Shown: piece after piece, positions 43,677-52,668 of the stretch
Layout: each line of letters begins with the position of its first letter
Position numbering within the stretch: position 1 is the stretch's first letter
Origin: Chloroflexi bacterium HGW-Chloroflexi-6
GTDB lineage: Bacteria; Chloroflexota; Anaerolineae; Anaerolineales; Villigracilaceae
Reading direction: 5' to 3'
DNA: 64,000 nucleotides
NCBI GenBank assembly: GCA_002840685.1
Contig: PHBU01000001.1
Location: 372,001 to 436,000 of the forward strand
Program-made: the position numbers and the translations under genes
Notes under the pieces: generated by a model
What the model was told of the DNA's origin: nothing
The model's input: the letters and a program-made list of their open reading frames with translations, nothing else
Database searches by the model: none

Positions 43677-45125
43677 ATGCCCTACGAACCCGTCATCGGC
43701 CTTGAAGTTCACATCGAAATGCAGACGCAGTCCAAGATGTTTTGCGCCTGCCCGGTGGTTGATTCTGTTTCCGCGCCGCCCAACACTGCGGTTTGCCCGG
43801 TTTGCGCGGGGCATCCCGGCACCTTGCCGGTGGTCAATGAAAAAGCGGTCGAATATGCCCTGCGGGTGGCGCTGGCCCTGGAGTGCACCGTCAACCCAGT
43901 CAGCATTTTTGCGCGCAAAAATTATTTCTACCCCGACATTCCCAAAGGTTACCAGATCTCGCAATACGAGCAGCCGCTGGCCGAGTACGGACGGATCTGC
44001 CTGCAAATATCGCAAGGCGAGAAGGTCATCCGCATCCGGCGCGCGCACTTGGAGGAGGATACCGGCAAGTTGACGCATGTCGAACCTGCCGGGGCCGCCC
44101 AACCCTACAGCCTGGTGGATCTGAACCGGGCCGGGGTTCCGCTGCTGGAGATCGTGACCGAAGCAGATTTCCGCTCGGCCGAGGAAGTGCGCGTCTACGC
44201 GATGGCCTTGCGGGCGCTGGTGCGGGCGCTGGGCGTCAACTCTGGCGACATGGAAAAGGGTGTGATGCGCATCGAGCCGAACATTTCGATCCGGCCTATC
44301 GGACAGGAAGCCTTCGGTACCAAGGTTGAGATCAAGAACCTGAATTCGTTCCGTGCCCTGGAGCGGGGCGTGGCCTATGAAATCAAACGCCACGAGCAGG
44401 TGCTGACCAGCGGTGGAGCCATTGCGCAGGAAACCGTTGGGTGGGACGATGCGGCGCAGGCGACATATAGCCAGCGCTCGAAAGAGGATGCCCACGATTA
44501 CCGCTACTTCCCCGAGCCGGACCTGCCGCCGTTGCGCGTCAGCGCGGAGTGGGTCGAGCGAGTCAAAGCCGCTTTGCCGGAACTGCCGATCGCACGCGCC
44601 AAACGCTACCAGCGTGATTTTGGCCTGAGCGCCACAGAATCCACTTTCCTGGCGGAGGAAGCCGCCTTGGGCGAGTACTTCGAACGAGTAACGGAAGCCG
44701 GCCCGATCGCGGCGCGCTCCGCTTTTGCCTGGGTAACGGGAGAACTGCTGGGGCTGGTCAACACCTCCAATGGCGGTTTTGAATCGATCAAAGTCCTTCC
44801 CCAAGATCTGGCCGCCCTGCTGATAATGGTGACGGAGGGCAAAATCAACCAGGCAACCGCCAAAACCGTGCTGACTGAGATGTTTGCGAGCGGGCGAAAA
44901 GCGGCTGAGATCGTTGAAGCCGGGGGTCTGGTCCAGGTTTCGGATGGCGATTTGATCGCCCAACTGGTGGCTGAAACCCTGGCCGAAAACCCGGGCGAGG
45001 TGGCAAGTTACCGCGCCGGAAAGCTGACTGTGGCGAACTTCCTGTTCGGGCAGGTGATGCGCAAGGCGGGCGGCAAGGCCAATCCGCAGGTGGTGCGGAC
45101 GGTCCTGGAGCAGCAACTGGGGTAA
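43677..45125 (+). CDS. gatB: Asp-tRNA(Asn)/Glu-tRNA(Gln) amidotransferase subunit B
   Basis: 482 residues, full length. Begins [21 protein letters not shown]; Zn-site cysteines are in FCACP and [30 protein letters not shown] and HLEEDTGKL are the kinase/transamidase core, and the C-terminal helical (YqeY-like) tail ends [11 protein letters not shown]. With GatA and GatC it converts mischarged Glu-tRNA(Gln) or Asp-tRNA(Asn). gatA and gatC are not adjacent. AAGGA lies 7 nt before the ATG. Confidence 0.95.
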   Translation: MPYEPVIGLEVHIEMQTQSKMFCACPVVDSVSAPPNTAVCPVCAGHPGTLPVVNEKAVEYALRVALALECTVNPVSIFARKNYFYPDIPKGYQISQYEQPLAEYGRICLQISQGEKVIRIRRAHLEEDTGKLTHVEPAGAAQPYSLVDLNRAGVPLLEIVTEADFRSAEEVRVYAMALRALVRALGVNSGDMEKGVMRIEPNISIRPIGQEAFGTKVEIKNLNSFRALERGVAYEIKRHEQVLTSGGAIAQETVGWDDAAQATYSQRSKEDAHDYRYFPEPDLPPLRVSAEWVERVKAALPELPIARAKRYQRDFGLSATESTFLAEEAALGEYFERVTEAGPIAARSAFAWVTGELLGLVNTSNGGFESIKVLPQDLAALLIMVTEGKINQATAKTVLTEMFASGRKAAEIVEAGGLVQVSDGDLIAQLVAETLAENPGEVASYRAGKLTVANFLFGQVMRKAGGKANPQVVRTVLEQQLG

Positions 45126-45173
45126 CATTTATTTGTCTGACATATCACAGCCAAACACGTGACGAGTCTCATA

Positions 45174-45202
45174 TTGACTCGGCCTTCAAACTCAGGTAAC
45201 CT
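45174..45202 (+). promoter_or_regulatory. Possible promoter ahead of the gdhA leader
   Basis: TTGACT, 17 nt, TAACCT. The -35 is good and the -10 weak. Confidence 0.35.
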
Positions 45203-45220
45203 TAGAGAGCATGAGCGAAG

Positions 45221-45232
45221 GTGATTAATCAC
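45221..45232. promoter_or_regulatory. Perfect 12-bp palindrome, possible operator
   Basis: GTGATTAATCAC, just downstream of the possible promoter and in front of gdhA. It has operator-like symmetry. Confidence 0.35.
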
Positions 45233-45265
45233 ATGATTTGCGTCTGCCACATACCACATCAATAA
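45233..45265 (+). other. Possible leader peptide ORF before gdhA
   Basis: ATG to TAA encoding MICVCHIPHQ, with GAAGGTGA about 9 nt before it as a possible ribosome binding site. It stops directly at the foot of the terminator hairpin that precedes gdhA. This is the layout of an attenuator, but such a short ORF can arise by chance. Confidence 0.25.
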
Positions 45266-45303
45266 AGCGGGCCTCCGATCCGGTGGCCCGCTTATATTTT
45301 TTT
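45265..45303 (+). terminator. Terminator or attenuator between gatB and gdhA
   Basis: AAGCGGGCC and GGCCCGCTT followed by ATATTTTTTT. It lies 33 nt before the gdhA ATG. Confidence 0.8.
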
Positions 45304-45336
45304 ATCATATTCACTACCCGTTACAGGAGATGAAAT

Positions 45337-46623
45337 ATGTCCGGTCAAATCAATGCCTTTGAAATGGCGCAAAAACAGTTTGACGGTGTCGCCAAACAGT
45401 TGAACCTGGACCCGCAGATTTCGGAAGCCCTGCGCTGGCCAATGCGTGAGTTTTCGTTCCGCATTCCGGTGCGCATGGATGATGGTTCCTTGCGCGTCTT
45501 CCAGGGGTTCCGCGTTCAGCACAACGATGCCCGCGGCCCCAACAAAGGCGGTATCCGCTTCCACCCGTCGGAAACATTCGACACCGTGCGCGCCCTGGCC
45601 ACCTGGATGACCTGGAAATGCGCTGTTGCAGACATCCCGCTGGGCGGCGGCAAGGGCGGCGTGATCGTCGATTCTGCCTCGCTTTCGACCGTTGAAAAAG
45701 AACGCCTGTGCCGCGGCTGGGTGCAGAATATGTGGCGAAACATCGGCCCACGCCAGGATGTTCCGGCCCCTGATGTTGGCACCACCCCCCAGATGATGGG
45801 CTGGATGATGGACGAATATTCCAAGCTGGTCGGCCAGTACACGCCGGGCGTTTTCACCGGCAAACCACTGGGCGGCGGCGGCTCTGAAGGCCGCACCGAA
45901 GCGACCGGTTACGGTGTGATCTACACCGTGCGCGAAGCGATGAAGCACCTCGGCATGGATTCGACCAAGTCGGTCGCGGCCTTGCAGGGTTTTGGCAACG
46001 TTTCGCAGTATGCGGCGATCGGTTTCGTTGAAATGCTGGGCGGCAAAGTGGCCTGCGTTTCGTGCTGGGACCGTCACGACCGCACCTCGTACACCTACAG
46101 CCACAAAAATGGCATCGATCCGCGCTTCCTGCTCTCGATCACCGACCAGTATGGCACGATCGACAAGGAAAAAGCCAAAGCTGCCGGTTACATCATCGAA
46201 GACGGCGACGCCTGGATCACCAAGGAAGCCGATGTTTTGATCCCGGCCGCGCTCGAAGGCCAGGTCAACGCTGACAGCGTCAAGAAGATCCACAGCCGGG
46301 TCAAGATCGTGGCGGAAGGCGCCAACGGCCCGACCACCCCTGAAGCGGACGATTTCTTCAAGGCCAACAAGATCTTCAACATCCCCGATTTCCTGTGCAA
46401 CGCCGGCGGTGTGACCACATCCTACTTTGAGCAGGTTCAAAACGACATGAACTTCTACTGGAGCAAGCAGGAAGTGCTCGAGAAGTTGGATGCCAAGATG
46501 ACCTCCGCTTTCCACGGCGTGCTCGACATGAGCGCAAAAGAAGGCGTTTACATGCGCGATGCGGCCTACATGGTCGCCATCGACCGCGTGGTCAAAGCCA
46601 TGCAATTGCGCGGCTGGGTCTAA
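45337..46623 (+). CDS. gdhA: Glutamate dehydrogenase (Glu/Leu/Phe/Val dehydrogenase family)
   Basis: 428 residues, hexameric GDH type. PNKGGIRFHPSE (substrate Lys), MTWKCAVADIPLGGGKGGVIVD (second Lys) and APDVGTTPQMMGWMMDEYS (catalytic Asp) mark the substrate domain. The coenzyme domain has GFGNVSQYAAIGFVEMLG with the GxGNxx form of NAD-binding Rossmann motifs. It interconverts glutamate with 2-oxoglutarate and ammonium. ACAGGAG lies before the ATG. A terminator-like hairpin stands directly upstream. Confidence 0.93.
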   Translation: MSGQINAFEMAQKQFDGVAKQLNLDPQISEALRWPMREFSFRIPVRMDDGSLRVFQGFRVQHNDARGPNKGGIRFHPSETFDTVRALATWMTWKCAVADIPLGGGKGGVIVDSASLSTVEKERLCRGWVQNMWRNIGPRQDVPAPDVGTTPQMMGWMMDEYSKLVGQYTPGVFTGKPLGGGGSEGRTEATGYGVIYTVREAMKHLGMDSTKSVAALQGFGNVSQYAAIGFVEMLGGKVACVSCWDRHDRTSYTYSHKNGIDPRFLLSITDQYGTIDKEKAKAAGYIIEDGDAWITKEADVLIPAALEGQVNADSVKKIHSRVKIVAEGANGPTTPEADDFFKANKIFNIPDFLCNAGGVTTSYFEQVQNDMNFYWSKQEVLEKLDAKMTSAFHGVLDMSAKEGVYMRDAAYMVAIDRVVKAMQLRGWV

Positions 46624-46644
46624 AACCCATTCTGTCTGTAAAGC

Positions 46645-46682
46645 AAATGACCGTCACATCAACGTGGCGGTCATTTTTTATT
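46645..46682. terminator. Terminator after gdhA
   Basis: AAATGACCGTCAC and GTGGCGGTCATTT (one G-T pair) followed by TTTT. Confidence 0.9.
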
Positions 46683-46710
46683 CTTGCGTGAAAATCTTTA
46701 TCGTTTTCTG

Positions 46711-47376
46711 TCAATCTTCGGCAGCGCGGGCGACTTCTTCAGGGTAAAAGATGACTTCCTCGCGACCGGTCAATTTTTCATCCACCTTGCGCACGATCAA
46801 ATTCAAATGCCCGGCATGGGCAACATAATCCAGATCGTCGGCTGGGACGGTCAGCACCGGGCAAAGGGTGAAGTTGGCAATCCAGTTCTCGTACAGGCCG
46901 TTCAGGCTTTCGAGGTAGTCGGCGCTGATCGTGAGTTCATAATCCCGTCCGCGCCGGGCAATGCGCTGCAGCAGGGTCGGCACGGAGGCGCGCAGGTAAA
47001 TCACCAGGTCGGGCGGCGGCAGGAAGTCCATCGCTGTCTGGTACAGTTCGCGGTAGGTCTGGTAATCGCGCGGCGTGATATGCCCCTGCAAATACAGGTT
47101 ATGGGCAAAAATCTCGGCGTCTTCATAGACGCTGCGATCCTGAATAACCGAAGTCGGGTGGGACGAAATCGCATGATGTGAACGCAGGCGATGGGTCAAA
47201 AAAAAGATCTGCGAGTGGAAAGCCCACGAGGCCATATCAGCGTAAAAATCCGCCAGGTAGGGGTTTTCGGCGACCGGTTCGTAGAAGGGCTGCCAGCCCA
47301 GGCGCGCGCACAACCCGTTGACCAGGGTCGATTTTCCCACGCCGATATTCCCGGCGACGGCAACAAATTTTTTCAT
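46711..47376 (-). CDS. Deoxynucleoside kinase (dAK/dGK type)
   Basis: 221 residues. P-loop GNIGVGKST (9-17), DRSVYEDAEIFA (the ERS/DRS motif that holds substrate) and the lid RIARRGRDYE. It phosphorylates deoxyadenosine or deoxyguanosine for DNA precursor salvage. Its ATG shares one base with the TAA of the upstream dsbA-like gene (TAATG), so translation is coupled. The reason for pairing with a thiol oxidoreductase is unclear. Confidence 0.9.
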   Translation of the reverse strand: MKKFVAVAGNIGVGKSTLVNGLCARLGWQPFYEPVAENPYLADFYADMASWAFHSQIFFLTHRLRSHHAISSHPTSVIQDRSVYEDAEIFAHNLYLQGHITPRDYQTYRELYQTAMDFLPPPDLVIYLRASVPTLLQRIARRGRDYELTISADYLESLNGLYENWIANFTLCPVLTVPADDLDYVAHAGHLNLIVRKVDEKLTGREEVIFYPEEVARAAED

Positions 47377-48140
47377 TACTCCCCCTTTGGCAGTTTCCCG
47401 GCTAATTCGAGATCGATGATCTGCTTGAAAACATCGTAAGGCTGCGCGCCGACAATGGCGATCCCGTTCAGGAAAAATGTCGGCGTCGATTGAATGCCAA
47501 ACTCAGCGGCAAACTGCAAATCGGCATCCACTTCACCGGCGTAACGGCCTGACCGGAAGCACTCCATCAAAGCCGCCTCATCCAGGCCCAGGTCGATGGC
47601 ATACTGTTCAAAAGCCTGTTCGCCAAAATCATATTTATAACTGAACAAGGCGGTATGATATTCCCAATAGGCGCCCTGTTCGTTGGCGCAATTGGCCGCC
47701 TGGGCAGCCGGCTCAGCCTGCGGATGAATGCTGTTGAGCGGGAAATCGCGATAAACAAAGCGGATTTTGCCTTCGTACTCTTTCATCAGGCGTTCGAAAG
47801 CATCGTCATGCCATTTTTTGCAATATGGGCACTGGTAATCGCTAAACGCCACCAAGGTGATCGGCGCATCGTCCGGGCCCAACACCGGATCATCATCGAC
47901 CGGGATATCGTAGCGCTGCAGGGTTTCAGGGATCTGGATCTGCCCGGCCTCAGCGGTTTCGGCGGCAGGCTCTTCCTGTCCCCATAGATACCAACCTGTG
48001 CCAAGCCCGGAGCCAAACAGGAGCAGCCCGAGCACAATTGGCAGCAGGATACGTTTGGGCCATTGCGGCAGCTGGGGCCGCTCGCGCCGGCCAGTGGGCG
48101 GCGTTTCAACAACATCAGGAGTCAATTCAAGTTCGGTCAT
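47376..48140 (-). CDS. Membrane-anchored DsbA-family thioredoxin
   Basis: 254 residues from ATG 48140, supported by a -10 exactly 6 nt upstream. The N-terminal 30 residues are cytoplasmic, one helix (about 35-57, ILLPIVLGLLLFGSGLGTGWYL) anchors it, and the DsbA-like thioredoxin fold lies outside. The active site is SDYQCPYCKKWHDDAF (about 106); the cis-Pro loop is GIQSTPTFFLNG. CPYC favours oxidase or isomerase activity. NCANEQGAYWEYHTALF is usual for the DsbA_like/thioredoxin_4 group. It probably makes or shuffles disulfides in secreted proteins. It is cotranscribed with the deoxynucleoside kinase. Confidence 0.88.
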   Translation of the reverse strand: MTELELTPDVVETPPTGRRERPQLPQWPKRILLPIVLGLLLFGSGLGTGWYLWGQEEPAAETAEAGQIQIPETLQRYDIPVDDDPVLGPDDAPITLVAFSDYQCPYCKKWHDDAFERLMKEYEGKIRFVYRDFPLNSIHPQAEPAAQAANCANEQGAYWEYHTALFSYKYDFGEQAFEQYAIDLGLDEAALMECFRSGRYAGEVDADLQFAAEFGIQSTPTFFLNGIAIVGAQPYDVFKQIIDLELAGKLPKGE

Positions 48141-48146
48141 ATCGGC

Positions 48147-48152
48147 ATTATA
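48147..48152 (-). promoter_or_regulatory. -10 element for the leaderless dsbA-like transcript
   Basis: TATAAT reading leftward, 6 nt before ATG at 48140. A weak TTGCGA lies 15 nt upstream. Confidence 0.6.
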
Positions 48153-48203
48153 CCTTGCAAAGGTTTGTCGCAAAATGCTATCATCAGCACAAAAGGAGAA
48201 GAA

Positions 48204-48797
48204 ATGAAAATCAGGTTTTTGCTACCCTTGATTCTTGCCACGCTCGCCTGCAGCCTGCCGGGGCTGGCCCCGCGCCCGACCGTCGAACCCTTAGTTTTCC
48301 CAACCAGCGTACTCGAAACGGTCACGCCGATTAACACGACCGACCCGCTCGCGCTACCCCCGGACCAGGCTACCGTTGAAGCGACCTCCGCCGCGCCGCC
48401 GGTCGACGCCGCGACCGCCACCCTGGCGGCCGACCCGCTGACACAGATCAGCATCAGCACCGACCAGATCTACTACGGCGGCGATTGCTCGCCCAAAGAT
48501 GTGACTTTCGAAGTCACCGTCAGCCAGCCCGAAAAAGTCTACAGCGTGTTGCTGTTTGTGCGCCTGCGCAACCAGAAAAGCGGGGTACAAAGCGTTTGGA
48601 ACACTGGCCTGGCGATGCACCCTTCGGGCGGCGGGCGCTACGATTACAAATTGCGGGCGGTTAATGTGCCATCCTACAAAGAGTACGATCCGGCCTGGTT
48701 GCAATACCAGTTCGTGCTGACCAACACCCAGGGAGATGTCATCGGCCGCACGCAGATCTTCCTGGACCGGATCAAGTTCCAGCGTGTTTGCCCGTAA
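48204..48797 (+). CDS. Lipoprotein of unknown function
   Basis: 197 residues from ATG 48204, which follows AAAAGGAG; in-frame ATGs upstream overlap the divergent gene. The lipobox is ATLAC (Cys about 16). A Pro/Thr/Ala-rich stalk reaches about residue 85, and a small C-terminal beta domain (about 90-197; FEVTVSQPEKVYSVLLFVRLRNQ) looks like an Ig-type sandwich, with a pair of cysteines (GGDCSPKD, QRVCP) at its ends. It is divergent from the dsbA-like gene over 63 bp. Confidence 0.7.
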   Translation: MKIRFLLPLILATLACSLPGLAPRPTVEPLVFPTSVLETVTPINTTDPLALPPDQATVEATSAAPPVDAATATLAADPLTQISISTDQIYYGGDCSPKDVTFEVTVSQPEKVYSVLLFVRLRNQKSGVQSVWNTGLAMHPSGGGRYDYKLRAVNVPSYKEYDPAWLQYQFVLTNTQGDVIGRTQIFLDRIKFQRVCP

Positions 48798-48847
48798 AAC
48801 TTATGGGCAGTACGCGCGTATATCTCTGTAATTTACGGAGGTAGAAA

Positions 48848-49072
48848 ATGACTGAAAAAACGAAATCTGTCCCCTGGTATCTGTGGCCGTTCTGGGCCAT
48901 CTGGACGCTGCTCACCACCATCCTTGAGATGACCGGGCGCTTCGTCGCCATCGTGCTCGGGCTGGTCTTCATGCTGGTTGGCGTGCTGGTCAGCCTAACG
49001 GTGGTCGGCGCGATCGTCGGCATTCCGCTGGCGATCATCGGTTTCCTGCTGGTCATCCGCGGGATCTTCTAG
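48848..49072 (+). CDS. Small two-helix membrane protein
   Basis: 74 residues; GGAGG lies before the ATG. An N-terminal amphipathic Trp-rich stretch (PWYLWPFWAIWTLL) is followed by two helices with Gly/Val packing. I know similar short proteins only as unannotated membrane proteins. The function is unknown. Confidence 0.65.
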   Translation: MTEKTKSVPWYLWPFWAIWTLLTTILEMTGRFVAIVLGLVFMLVGVLVSLTVVGAIVGIPLAIIGFLLVIRGIF

Positions 49073-49079
49073 CAGTCGT

Positions 49080-49107
49080 TAGGGGCGTCCCCGCGGGGAC
49101 GCCCCTA
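49080..49107. repeat. Perfect 28-bp palindrome of the TAGGGGCG family
   Basis: TAGGGGCGTCCCCG followed by its exact complement. It sits between the small membrane gene and msrQ. It also could act as a terminator, though it has no T-run. Confidence 0.8.
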
Positions 49108-49111
49108 CAAT

Positions 49112-49750
49112 TTAACGGGCAAAAATTCTTTGCCGCAGGGCGATCAGCGGCTTTTTGATGGGCGCCACTCTTAACAGCAGTAAAAGTATCGCCACCGCGC
49201 CATAGGCCAGCGGCTGAACGATGTCGCCGCTCAGGCTGAGCAGATCCCCTTTTTTGGCCATGAAAAAGTGGATTACCACCAACGGTGAGATGATGTAGAC
49301 CAGGCGATGCAGGCGTTTCCAGTTTTTGCCGAGGCGCTTCATCCAGTAGTTGAACGAGGTCACGGCCAGCGGTAACAGCATCAGGAAGGCCAGCGCGCCG
49401 ATGATGATGAAAGATTTCGTGCCGACATCGCGCCAAACCGCAGCCAGGTCCAGGCCATAGTCCAGAATGAAAAATGTTGAGACGTGCAGCGCCGCATAGA
49501 GAAAAGCGTAATTGCCAAGCGCTTTGCGGCGCTGGGTCAGTTCCTTCCAGCCGGAAAGCGAGGCGATCGGGGTGCAGCCCAGCGAAAGCAACAGGAAGGT
49601 GATCGCATTCAGGCCGGTGCGTTGCTCGATGGCCTGGATCGGGTTGGCGGTCAGGTTATCGTTAAAAAAATCGAAAAGCAGCAGGGCCAGCGGCAGCCAG
49701 CCAGCGATGTGGACCAGGATTTGGAGCGGGGTGAAACGAGGTTTTTTCAT
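49112..49750 (-). CDS. msrQ: Methionine sulfoxide reductase heme-binding subunit MsrQ
   Basis: 212 residues from ATG 49750 (MKKPRFTPLQILVHIAGW). Five to six membrane helices. LHVSTFFI, KNWKRLHRLVYI and VVIHFFMAKKG carry the conserved histidines that bind heme. MsrQ takes electrons from the quinone pool or a flavin and passes them to MsrP outside the membrane. A palindromic repeat separates it from msrP, but the genes are clearly one unit. Confidence 0.9.
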   Translation of the reverse strand: MKKPRFTPLQILVHIAGWLPLALLLFDFFNDNLTANPIQAIEQRTGLNAITFLLLSLGCTPIASLSGWKELTQRRKALGNYAFLYAALHVSTFFILDYGLDLAAVWRDVGTKSFIIIGALAFLMLLPLAVTSFNYWMKRLGKNWKRLHRLVYIISPLVVIHFFMAKKGDLLSLSGDIVQPLAYGAVAILLLLLRVAPIKKPLIALRQRIFAR

Positions 49751-49762
49751 AACAGATTTCCG

Positions 49763-49792
49763 GCAGGAGCGGCCCGGGGGAGTCGCTCCTGC
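49763..49792. repeat. Palindromic repeat between msrP and msrQ
   Basis: GCAGGAGCG at 49763-49771 and CGCTCCTGC at 49784-49792. It has the same outline as the elements at 49080 and 61133. Confidence 0.7.
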
Positions 49793-49796
49793 GAAT

Positions 49797-50738
<942 letters not shown>

Positions 50739-50805
50739 ACACTTGCTCCTGAATATCGAAAGAATACCAAATCAGTCTAAATTTTGCGTTAGAAACCGAA
50801 AAAAC

Positions 50806-51372
50806 TTAGGGTTCGTTAAGTAAAGCCTGGATAGCCTGTTGGGTCTCATCGTAGCGGCCCTCGCCAATGTGAACATAGCGCAGGATGCCTTGTTTGTCGA
50901 TCAAGTAAAGCGTCGGCCAGTATTGGTTGTTGTAAGCGCGCCAGTTCAGCCCGTTATTATCTTGCAAAACCGCATACGGGATTTCCAATTCAACAACAGC
51001 TTGCTTAAGATTGTCCAGATCTTCTTCATAGGCAAACTCGGGGTAATGGTTGCCAATCACGACCAGACCCTCATCCGCATATTCTGAGTGCCATTCCCTC
51101 AACGAGGGAATCACATTGCGGCAGTTAATTCAGCCAAAGGTCCACATGTCGAGCAGGATGACCTTGCCGCGCAAATCGGCCAATTTCAACGGAGATTCGA
51201 CGTTGAGCCAGGTCTCGCCGGTCAACTCTGGGGCGGGACCGAGGTCCGGGTATTCGGAGGCAGGCTGAGGGGAGTCCGCTCCCGGCCCGAGACCGGACTC
51301 AGATTCACCAGGCAGAGCCGCGCACGAGACGAGGAAAAAGCTAGCCAGCAGAACATTCCAAAGCGATTTCAT
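50806..51372 (-). CDS. Selenocysteine-containing redoxin lipoprotein (DipZ/TlpA-like, UxxC)
   Basis: 188 residues if the TGA at 51130-51132 is read as selenocysteine (U81). MKSLWNVLLASFFLVSCAAL is a lipoprotein signal (lipobox VSC). The redoxin domain begins at about 50. The active site is LLDMWTFGUINCRNVIPSL, where relatives have GCxNC; so U replaces the first catalytic Cys and C84 remains. The protein continues in frame with conserved redoxin sequence (GLVVIGNHYPEFAYEEDLDN, QYWPTLYLIDKQG). A SECIS-type hairpin follows the TGA. It would be a strong thiol reductant on the outer face of the membrane. It lies between the two-component system and msrPQ. Without recoding it would be a broken gene, but both halves are intact. 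Confidence 0.88.
51093..51132 (-). promoter_or_regulatory. Bacterial SECIS element with recoded TGA
   Basis: TGA is at 51132-51130. After 18 nt comes a perfect 8-bp stem (ATTCCCTC / GAGGGAAT) with loop GTT. The distance (loop at nt 27-29 after TGA) and a G first in the loop fit the known bacterial SECIS rules for SelB. Confidence 0.85.
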
Positions 51373-51380
51373 AAAAGAAT

Positions 51381-51402
51381 TCTCCCAAGCGGTGTTGGGA
51401 GA
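51381..51402 (-). promoter_or_regulatory. Hairpin in the selenoprotein 5' leader covering the ribosome binding site
   Basis: Leftward, TCTCCCAA and TTGGGAGA form an 8-bp stem with a CACCGC loop. The only ribosome binding site (GGGAGA, 8 nt before the ATG) is in its right arm. The T-run after it (TTCTTTT) also lets it end the kinase transcript. Confidence 0.55.
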
Positions 51403-51437
51403 AGAATAACAAAAAGAGATTACGAAAGTCTTACGTG
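51403..51437 (-). promoter_or_regulatory. Predicted response-regulator site and -10 of the selenoprotein promoter
   Basis: Leftward: CGTAAGA and, 11 nt on, CGTAATC (within TTTCGTAA at 51427-51420), then 11 nt, then TATTCT at 51408-51403. The 19-nt offset from TTTCGTAA to the -10 is the same as at 53466. Confidence 0.6.
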
Positions 51438-51441
51438 ATGA

Positions 51442-52668
51442 TTAAGTTTTGGGGACAGTGAAGATGAAGGCCGCGCCCTGACCGGGCTGGCTGTGGACGC
51501 TGATTCCACCACCGTGGGCTTCGACGATGCCTTTGGCAATCGCCAGACCCAGGCCCGCGCCGCCGGTGCTGCGGTTGCGGGATCTGTCGCCGCGATAGAA
51601 GCGCTCGAAAACGTGCGGCAGGTCGTCGGGGGAAATGCCTTCGCCGCTGTCCTGCACGGTGACACGGACAAGGCCATTTTCACGTTCGGCACGCACACTG
51701 ACCAACCCGCCGGGCGGGGTATGGCGCAAAGCGTTGCTGACCAGGTTGTTGAGCACGCGCCCCATGCGCTGGACATCCATTTCGAGCGGGTCGATGCCGG
51801 GCGCAGCAGAACCTTCGAGGCGGATGCCGCGCTGGGCGGCCAGGCCGCTGAAACTTTCGAGGGTGTCAGAGAGCAAATCGCTGAGCGATGCCGGTTCGCA
51901 GTGCAAAAGCAGGCCACCCGCGTCAAGCTGCGAAACCTGGAACAGGTCATCGATAAGGGAAGCCAATACATCGACCTGTTTTTTGGCCTGGTTCAGATAC
52001 TGGCGGGATGTCTCAGGGTCGCTGACCACGCCATCGGCGAGGGCTTCGACCAGCAAGCGGATGCTGGCGAGGGGCGTGCGCAGGTCGTGCCCGGCCCAGG
52101 CCACCAGGTCGCGGCGCAGGTGATCAAGTTCTTTTTGTTTTTCGGCGGCCTGCTGGAGCTGACCCGCCATTTGATTGAAGGATTGGGCCAGGGCGGCGAT
52201 CTCGTCTGAGCCGCTAACCGGGGCCCGCGCCGAAAGATCACCCGTTTCGAGGGCCTGGGTGGCGTTTTCGAGTCGGGCAAGGCGTTCGGTCAGAGTGCTG
52301 GCGAAAAACCCGCCCAGGATAATGGCGATTCCACTGGCAAAAACGAGCAGGACGGTGGCAAGCTGCAAGTCATGCTCACTGGCAAACATCAGCCGGGCGG
52401 TCACCCAAACATTGAGAAAGGTCAGGCCGCTGGCAAGAATATAAGTGCCAACCAGCGCCCAGCGCACGGAGGGGGCGCGTTCCAGCCAGCCAAAACGGTA
52501 GGCGGCAAACCCGGCCACGATCGAAATGAGCGCGGTTACCGAAAGGAACTGCGCCATGTGTTCCAGATCGCTCATCGGCGGGCGCATCAGCCAGTAAAAC
52601 AAGGCCAGCGAGGCGGCCAGGGTGAACAGGATACCGAGGAAGTAGCGGAATGGGGCAGATGTTTTCAT
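51442..52668 (-). CDS. Membrane histidine kinase of the redox locus
   Basis: 408 residues. Four N-terminal helices (about 8-135) with only short loops outside suggest sensing within the membrane. HAMP (about 137-190; SLTERLARLENATQALETGD), HisKA with AWAGHDLRTPLASI (His about 206) and HATPase_c with LNNLVSNALRHTPPGG and GGAGLGLAIAKGI follow. Its ATG overlaps the response regulator stop by 4 nt. It is next to selenoprotein and msrPQ genes, so it probably senses redox or envelope stress. Confidence 0.9.
   Translation of the reverse strand: MKTSAPFRYFLGILFTLAASLALFYWLMRPPMSDLEHMAQFLSVTALISIVAGFAAYRFGWLERAPSVRWALVGTYILASGLTFLNVWVTARLMFASEHDLQLATVLLVFASGIAIILGGFFASTLTERLARLENATQALETGDLSARAPVSGSDEIAALAQSFNQMAGQLQQAAEKQKELDHLRRDLVAWAGHDLRTPLASIRLLVEALADGVVSDPETSRQYLNQAKKQVDVLASLIDDLFQVSQLDAGGLLLHCEPASLSDLLSDTLESFSGLAAQRGIRLEGSAAPGIDPLEMDVQRMGRVLNNLVSNALRHTPPGGLVSVRAERENGLVRVTVQDSGEGISPDDLPHVFERFYRGDRSRNRSTGGAGLGLAIAKGIVEAHGGGISVHSQPGQGAAFIFTVPKT

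Noticed and set aside
43665..45128. 487-codon open frame opposite gatB
   Set aside because: It mirrors a conserved gatB gene; the sequence is His/Gln/Arg/Gly-rich and has no recognisable domain. Long antisense frames are common in GC-rich DNA.
45292..46605. 437-codon open frame opposite gdhA
   Set aside because: Antisense shadow of glutamate dehydrogenase, low-complexity composition and no start signal.
50806..51372. Broken gene: two separate ORFs (lipoprotein fragment and redoxin fragment)
   Set aside because: Both parts are in the same frame, separated only by TGA at a catalytic Cys position, with a SECIS-like hairpin right after it. A random nonsense mutation would not fit all three facts.
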